NCBI GenBank assembly: GCA_008016945.1
Contig: SSGN01000092.1
Span: 1-7,613, forward strand
Direction of reading: 5' to 3'
Source of the DNA: Flavobacteriales bacterium
Lineage (GTDB): Bacteria; Bacteroidota; Bacteroidia; Flavobacteriales; PHOS-HE28
DNA length: 7,613 bases
The position numbers were made by a program, and so were the translations under genes. Within the stretch, counting starts at the first letter, position 1. Each line of letters begins with the position of its first letter. The notes below the pieces were generated by a model that searched no databases, was not told the DNA's origin, and saw nothing but the letters and a program-made list of their open reading frames with translations. This document shows positions 5,794-7,613 of this stretch, piece by piece.

Positions 5794-6537
5794 ATGGAAC
5801 AGAACCAATTCCCCACTCCGGCCCAAAGCCAGGTGATCTACGGACCCGGCCCTGATGCCGCCGCCAGTGTGCGCACCTTTCTGGCCAACGTGTTCAGCTT
5901 CATGACCATGGCGCTGGTGATCAGTGGCGTCATGGCGTGGTGGTTCGGCAACGACCTCACCAAGCTCCAATACCTCATCAACTTCGAGACCGGAGGGCAG
6001 ACCATCCTCGGCTGGGTGGTGATGCTGGCGCCGCTCGGCCTGGTCTTCGCCATGGGTGGCCTGGTCAACAAGATGAGCTCCACCGCGCTGCTGGCGGTGT
6101 TCCTGCTCTTCTCCTGCATCATGGGGATCAGCCTCAGCTACATCTTCCTCATCTATTCCATGTCGGCCATCACCAACGTGTTCTTCATCACCGCTGCGGT
6201 GTTCGGCGTGATGGCCGTGGCCGGTTACACCACGAAGACGGACCTGACCAAGCTGGGCAGCATCCTCATGATCGGCCTCATCGGCATCGTGATCGCTTCG
6301 CTCGTGAACCTCTTCCTGAAGAGCGACACGATGAGCTATGTGGTGAGCATCATCGGCGTGGTGGTGTTCACCGGCCTCACGGCCTACGATGTCCAGAAGT
6401 TGAAGCGCATGGGCGAGCAGGTGGCCACGGGCACGGAGACCGCGCAGAAGATGGCCCTGATGGGCGCCCTGAGCCTCTACCTCGATTTCATCAACCTGTT
6501 CCTGATGCTGCTGCGGCTCTTCGGGCGCCGGGATTGA
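5794..6537 (+). CDS. Bax inhibitor-1 / YccA (TMBIM) family membrane protein
   Basis: Integral inner-membrane protein of 247 residues with about seven hydrophobic helices: near 29-51, 72-90, 96-121, 125-144, 154-176, 181-198 and 225-244. Family hallmarks are TGLTAYDVQKLKRM (193-206, Asp199) and ALSLYLDFINLFLMLLRLFG (225-244, Asp231). These two aspartates correspond to the paired, pH-sensitive residues described in B. subtilis YetJ, a calcium-leak channel. In YccA-type homologues the family modulates FtsH proteolysis, so the role here is unsettled. The N-terminal 25 residues are polar, rich in Gln and Pro, and cytoplasmic. ATG 5794 is preferred: the in-frame ATG at 5707 would add 29 residues that lie in the repeat-like spacer and do not resemble the family. 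No clear promoter is seen. GACCTTCG (5769-5776) and TATCTGTG (5746-5753) are imperfect -7 candidates. There is no Shine-Dalgarno sequence. Confidence 0.93.
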   Translation: MEQNQFPTPAQSQVIYGPGPDAAASVRTFLANVFSFMTMALVISGVMAWWFGNDLTKLQYLINFETGGQTILGWVVMLAPLGLVFAMGGLVNKMSSTALLAVFLLFSCIMGISLSYIFLIYSMSAITNVFFITAAVFGVMAVAGYTTKTDLTKLGSILMIGLIGIVIASLVNLFLKSDTMSYVVSIIGVVVFTGLTAYDVQKLKRMGEQVATGTETAQKMALMGALSLYLDFINLFLMLLRLFGRRD

Positions 6538-6553
6538 TCGATCGGTATCGCCA

Positions 6554-6615
6554 TGTTGGCGGGTCAAATGTTGCGTGTTGGATCCAGCATGGAACGCAGA
6601 ACACGCCAACACGCA
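6554..6615. repeat. Two mutually exclusive hairpins in the BI-1/fabD spacer
   Basis: TGTTGGCG (6554-6561) is the exact reverse complement of CGCCAACA (6604-6611). TGCGTGTTGG (6572-6581) is the exact reverse complement of CCAACACGCA (6606-6615). The right arms overlap, so only one stem can form at a time. The second ends 26 nt before the fabD ATG. The arrangement could be a leader switch, a processing site or a BI-1 transcript end, but no T-run or known riboswitch core is present. Confidence 0.5.
6586..6600 (+). repeat. Second copy of a 15-bp word from the folE/BI-1 spacer
   Basis: AGCATGGAACGCAGA occurs here and at 5647-5661, in the same orientation. It overlaps the left inverted-repeat arm of the folE-downstream element and forms the loop of the fabD-upstream hairpins. 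A 15-base exact repeat between two nearby spacers suggests a dispersed intergenic repeat, not chance. Confidence 0.55.
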
Positions 6616-6641
6616 TCACGCAACGCAATACATCACCTCAC

Positions 6642-7517
6642 ATGACCGCCTACGTATTCCCCGGACAAGGCAGCCAGTTCCCCGGCATGGGCAAGGACCT
6701 CTACGAGGCCGACAGCAATGCGCGCATCTGGTTCGAGCATGCCAACGACATCCTCGGCTTCAACCTCACGAATGTGATGTTCGCGGGGAGCGAGGAGGAC
6801 TTGAAGCAGACCAATGTAACGCAACCCGCGATCTTCCTGCACAGCGTGGTGAAGGCCAAGGTGTTGGGCGATGCCTTCAAGCCTTCGATGGTGGCCGGGC
6901 ATAGCCTGGGCGAGTTCAGTGCGCTGGTGGCCGCCGGGGCCATGGAGTTCGCCGATGGGTTGAAGCTGGTGGCGGCGCGTGCCAACGCCATGCAGAAGGC
7001 GTGCGAACTGCAACCCAGCACCATGGCGGCCATCCTGGGCATGGAGGATGCCCGGGTGGAGGAGGTCTGCAAGACGATCCCCGGTGTGGTGGTGCCGGCC
7101 AATTACAACTGCCCCGGCCAGCTCGTGATCAGTGGAACCGTGGAGAGCGTGACCGCCGCGTGCGAGGCCCTGAAGGCCGCCGGTGCCAAACGCGTGCTGC
7201 TGCTACAGGTGGGCGGCGCTTTCCACAGCCCGCTCATGGAACCCGCCCGCGCCGAACTGGCCACAGCCATCGAGTTCACGCCCATCGTGAACCCGCGCTG
7301 CGCCATTTATCAGAACGTGGATGCCCGCCCGCATACGGACCCTGCGCGCATCAAAGCGAACCTGATCGCGCAGCTCACCGCCCCCGTGCGCTGGACACAG
7401 ACCATGCAGCACATGCTCGCCGACGGCTGCACCAAGGTGGTGGAGGTGGGCCCCGGCAACGTGCTCCAGGAGCTATTCAAGAAGGTGAACAAGGAGCTGG
7501 AGGCGGTGGCGGGGTGA
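6642..7517 (+). CDS. fabD: Malonyl-CoA--acyl carrier protein transacylase
   Basis: Transfers malonyl from CoA to acyl carrier protein, supplying the extender unit for type II fatty-acid synthesis in the cytoplasm. The protein is complete at 291 residues, against about 309 in E. coli. FPGQGSQ is at 6-12 (oxyanion-hole glutamine). NVTQPA is at 58-63. The nucleophile elbow GHSLGE is at 86-91 with Ser88. Arg113 in AARANAMQ matches the malonate-binding arginine. GAFHSPLM (192-199) holds the catalytic His195, and VVEVGPGNVLQ is at 266-276. ATG 6642 starts directly at MTAYVFPGQG, as expected. The reading frame stays open far upstream, but only as a shadow of the BI-1 gene. It follows BI-1 after 104 bp with hairpins and no evident -7 box, so it may be cotranscribed with BI-1 or use an unrecognised promoter. 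No other fab genes are in the window. Confidence 0.97.
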   Translation: MTAYVFPGQGSQFPGMGKDLYEADSNARIWFEHANDILGFNLTNVMFAGSEEDLKQTNVTQPAIFLHSVVKAKVLGDAFKPSMVAGHSLGEFSALVAAGAMEFADGLKLVAARANAMQKACELQPSTMAAILGMEDARVEEVCKTIPGVVVPANYNCPGQLVISGTVESVTAACEALKAAGAKRVLLLQVGGAFHSPLMEPARAELATAIEFTPIVNPRCAIYQNVDARPHTDPARIKANLIAQLTAPVRWTQTMQHMLADGCTKVVEVGPGNVLQELFKKVNKELEAVAG

Positions 7518-7571
7518 TGTGACGCCTTCTCCGCATCCTCTGCTTGAGAGCCAAGTGGAACACATGTCCTC

Positions 7572-7613
7572 ATGAGCCTGAGTGGGATCACGATCGGCAT
7601 AGCCGTATTCCCA
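7572..7613 (+). CDS. Possible start of an unidentified gene, cut by the right edge
   Basis: ATG at 7572 opens 14 codons (MSLSGITIGIAVFP) to the window end. The hydrophobic, isoleucine-rich start would fit a membrane or exported protein, but it is too short to identify and no promoter or ribosome site supports it. The 54 bp between the fabD stop and this ATG hold nothing recognisable. Confidence 0.2.
   Translation, partial: MSLSGITIGIAVFP

Noticed and set aside
5728..6612. Minus-strand open frame of almost 300 codons opposite the BI-1 gene
   Set aside because: The product is rich in His, Asp and Glu with no domain. It mirrors the hydrophobic codons of the BI-1 gene on the other strand.
5937..6641. 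In-frame upstream extension of fabD through the BI-1 gene
   Set aside because: The added residues are an out-of-frame reading of BI-1. The conserved FabD N-terminus MTAYVFPGQG begins at 6642.
1..7613. CRISPR array, tRNA/rRNA gene, insertion sequence, toxin-antitoxin or defence genes
   Set aside because: No regularly spaced repeats, tRNA-like cloverleaf ends, transposase motifs or small toxin-like gene pairs were seen. Nearly all sequence is accounted for by housekeeping genes.

Overview
The window looks like ordinary chromosome from a GC-rich member of the Bacteroidota, most likely a Flavobacteriales-type environmental lineage. This is an inference from several clues. None of the starts has a Shine-Dalgarno sequence. 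Two genes carry an exact TAnnTTTG box (the Bacteroidota sigma-A -7 element) almost touching the ATG. The M23 peptidase has the Bacteroidota-type N-terminus (KYRFNPKTL), and a small MerR protein follows the alaS/M23 pair, an arrangement I recall from flavobacterial genomes. An ADP-heptose epimerase indicates a Gram-negative envelope.

Layout: the 5' 503 codons of alaS (minus strand, cut by the left edge) diverge from a membrane-anchored M23/LytM peptidase. A 391-bp gap with no convincing gene follows, then a small MerR-type regulator. MerR converges, with 4 bp between stop codons, on hldD/rfaD (minus strand). HldD diverges across 153 bp from a pterin pair in which a 6-pyruvoyl-tetrahydropterin synthase-family gene overlaps folE by 11 bp. 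Downstream on the plus strand are a repeat-like spacer, a Bax inhibitor-1/YccA family membrane protein, a spacer with alternative hairpins, and a complete fabD. The last 96 bp hold at most the first 14 codons of an unidentified gene.

Functionally this is a set of housekeeping units: tRNA charging, cell-wall hydrolysis, LPS heptose supply, pterin synthesis and fatty-acid initiation. The only tight functional pair is PTPS-folE, which would act consecutively: GTP to dihydroneopterin triphosphate, then to a tetrahydropterin.

I found no CRISPR array, tRNA, rRNA, insertion sequence, defence island or phage gene, and no convincing new multi-gene system. The points most worth a second look are the near-leaderless divergent promoters of hldD and the PTPS gene, the animal-type active-site spacing of the PTPS protein beside folE, and two spacers flanking the BI-1 gene that share a 15-mer and carry inverted repeats.
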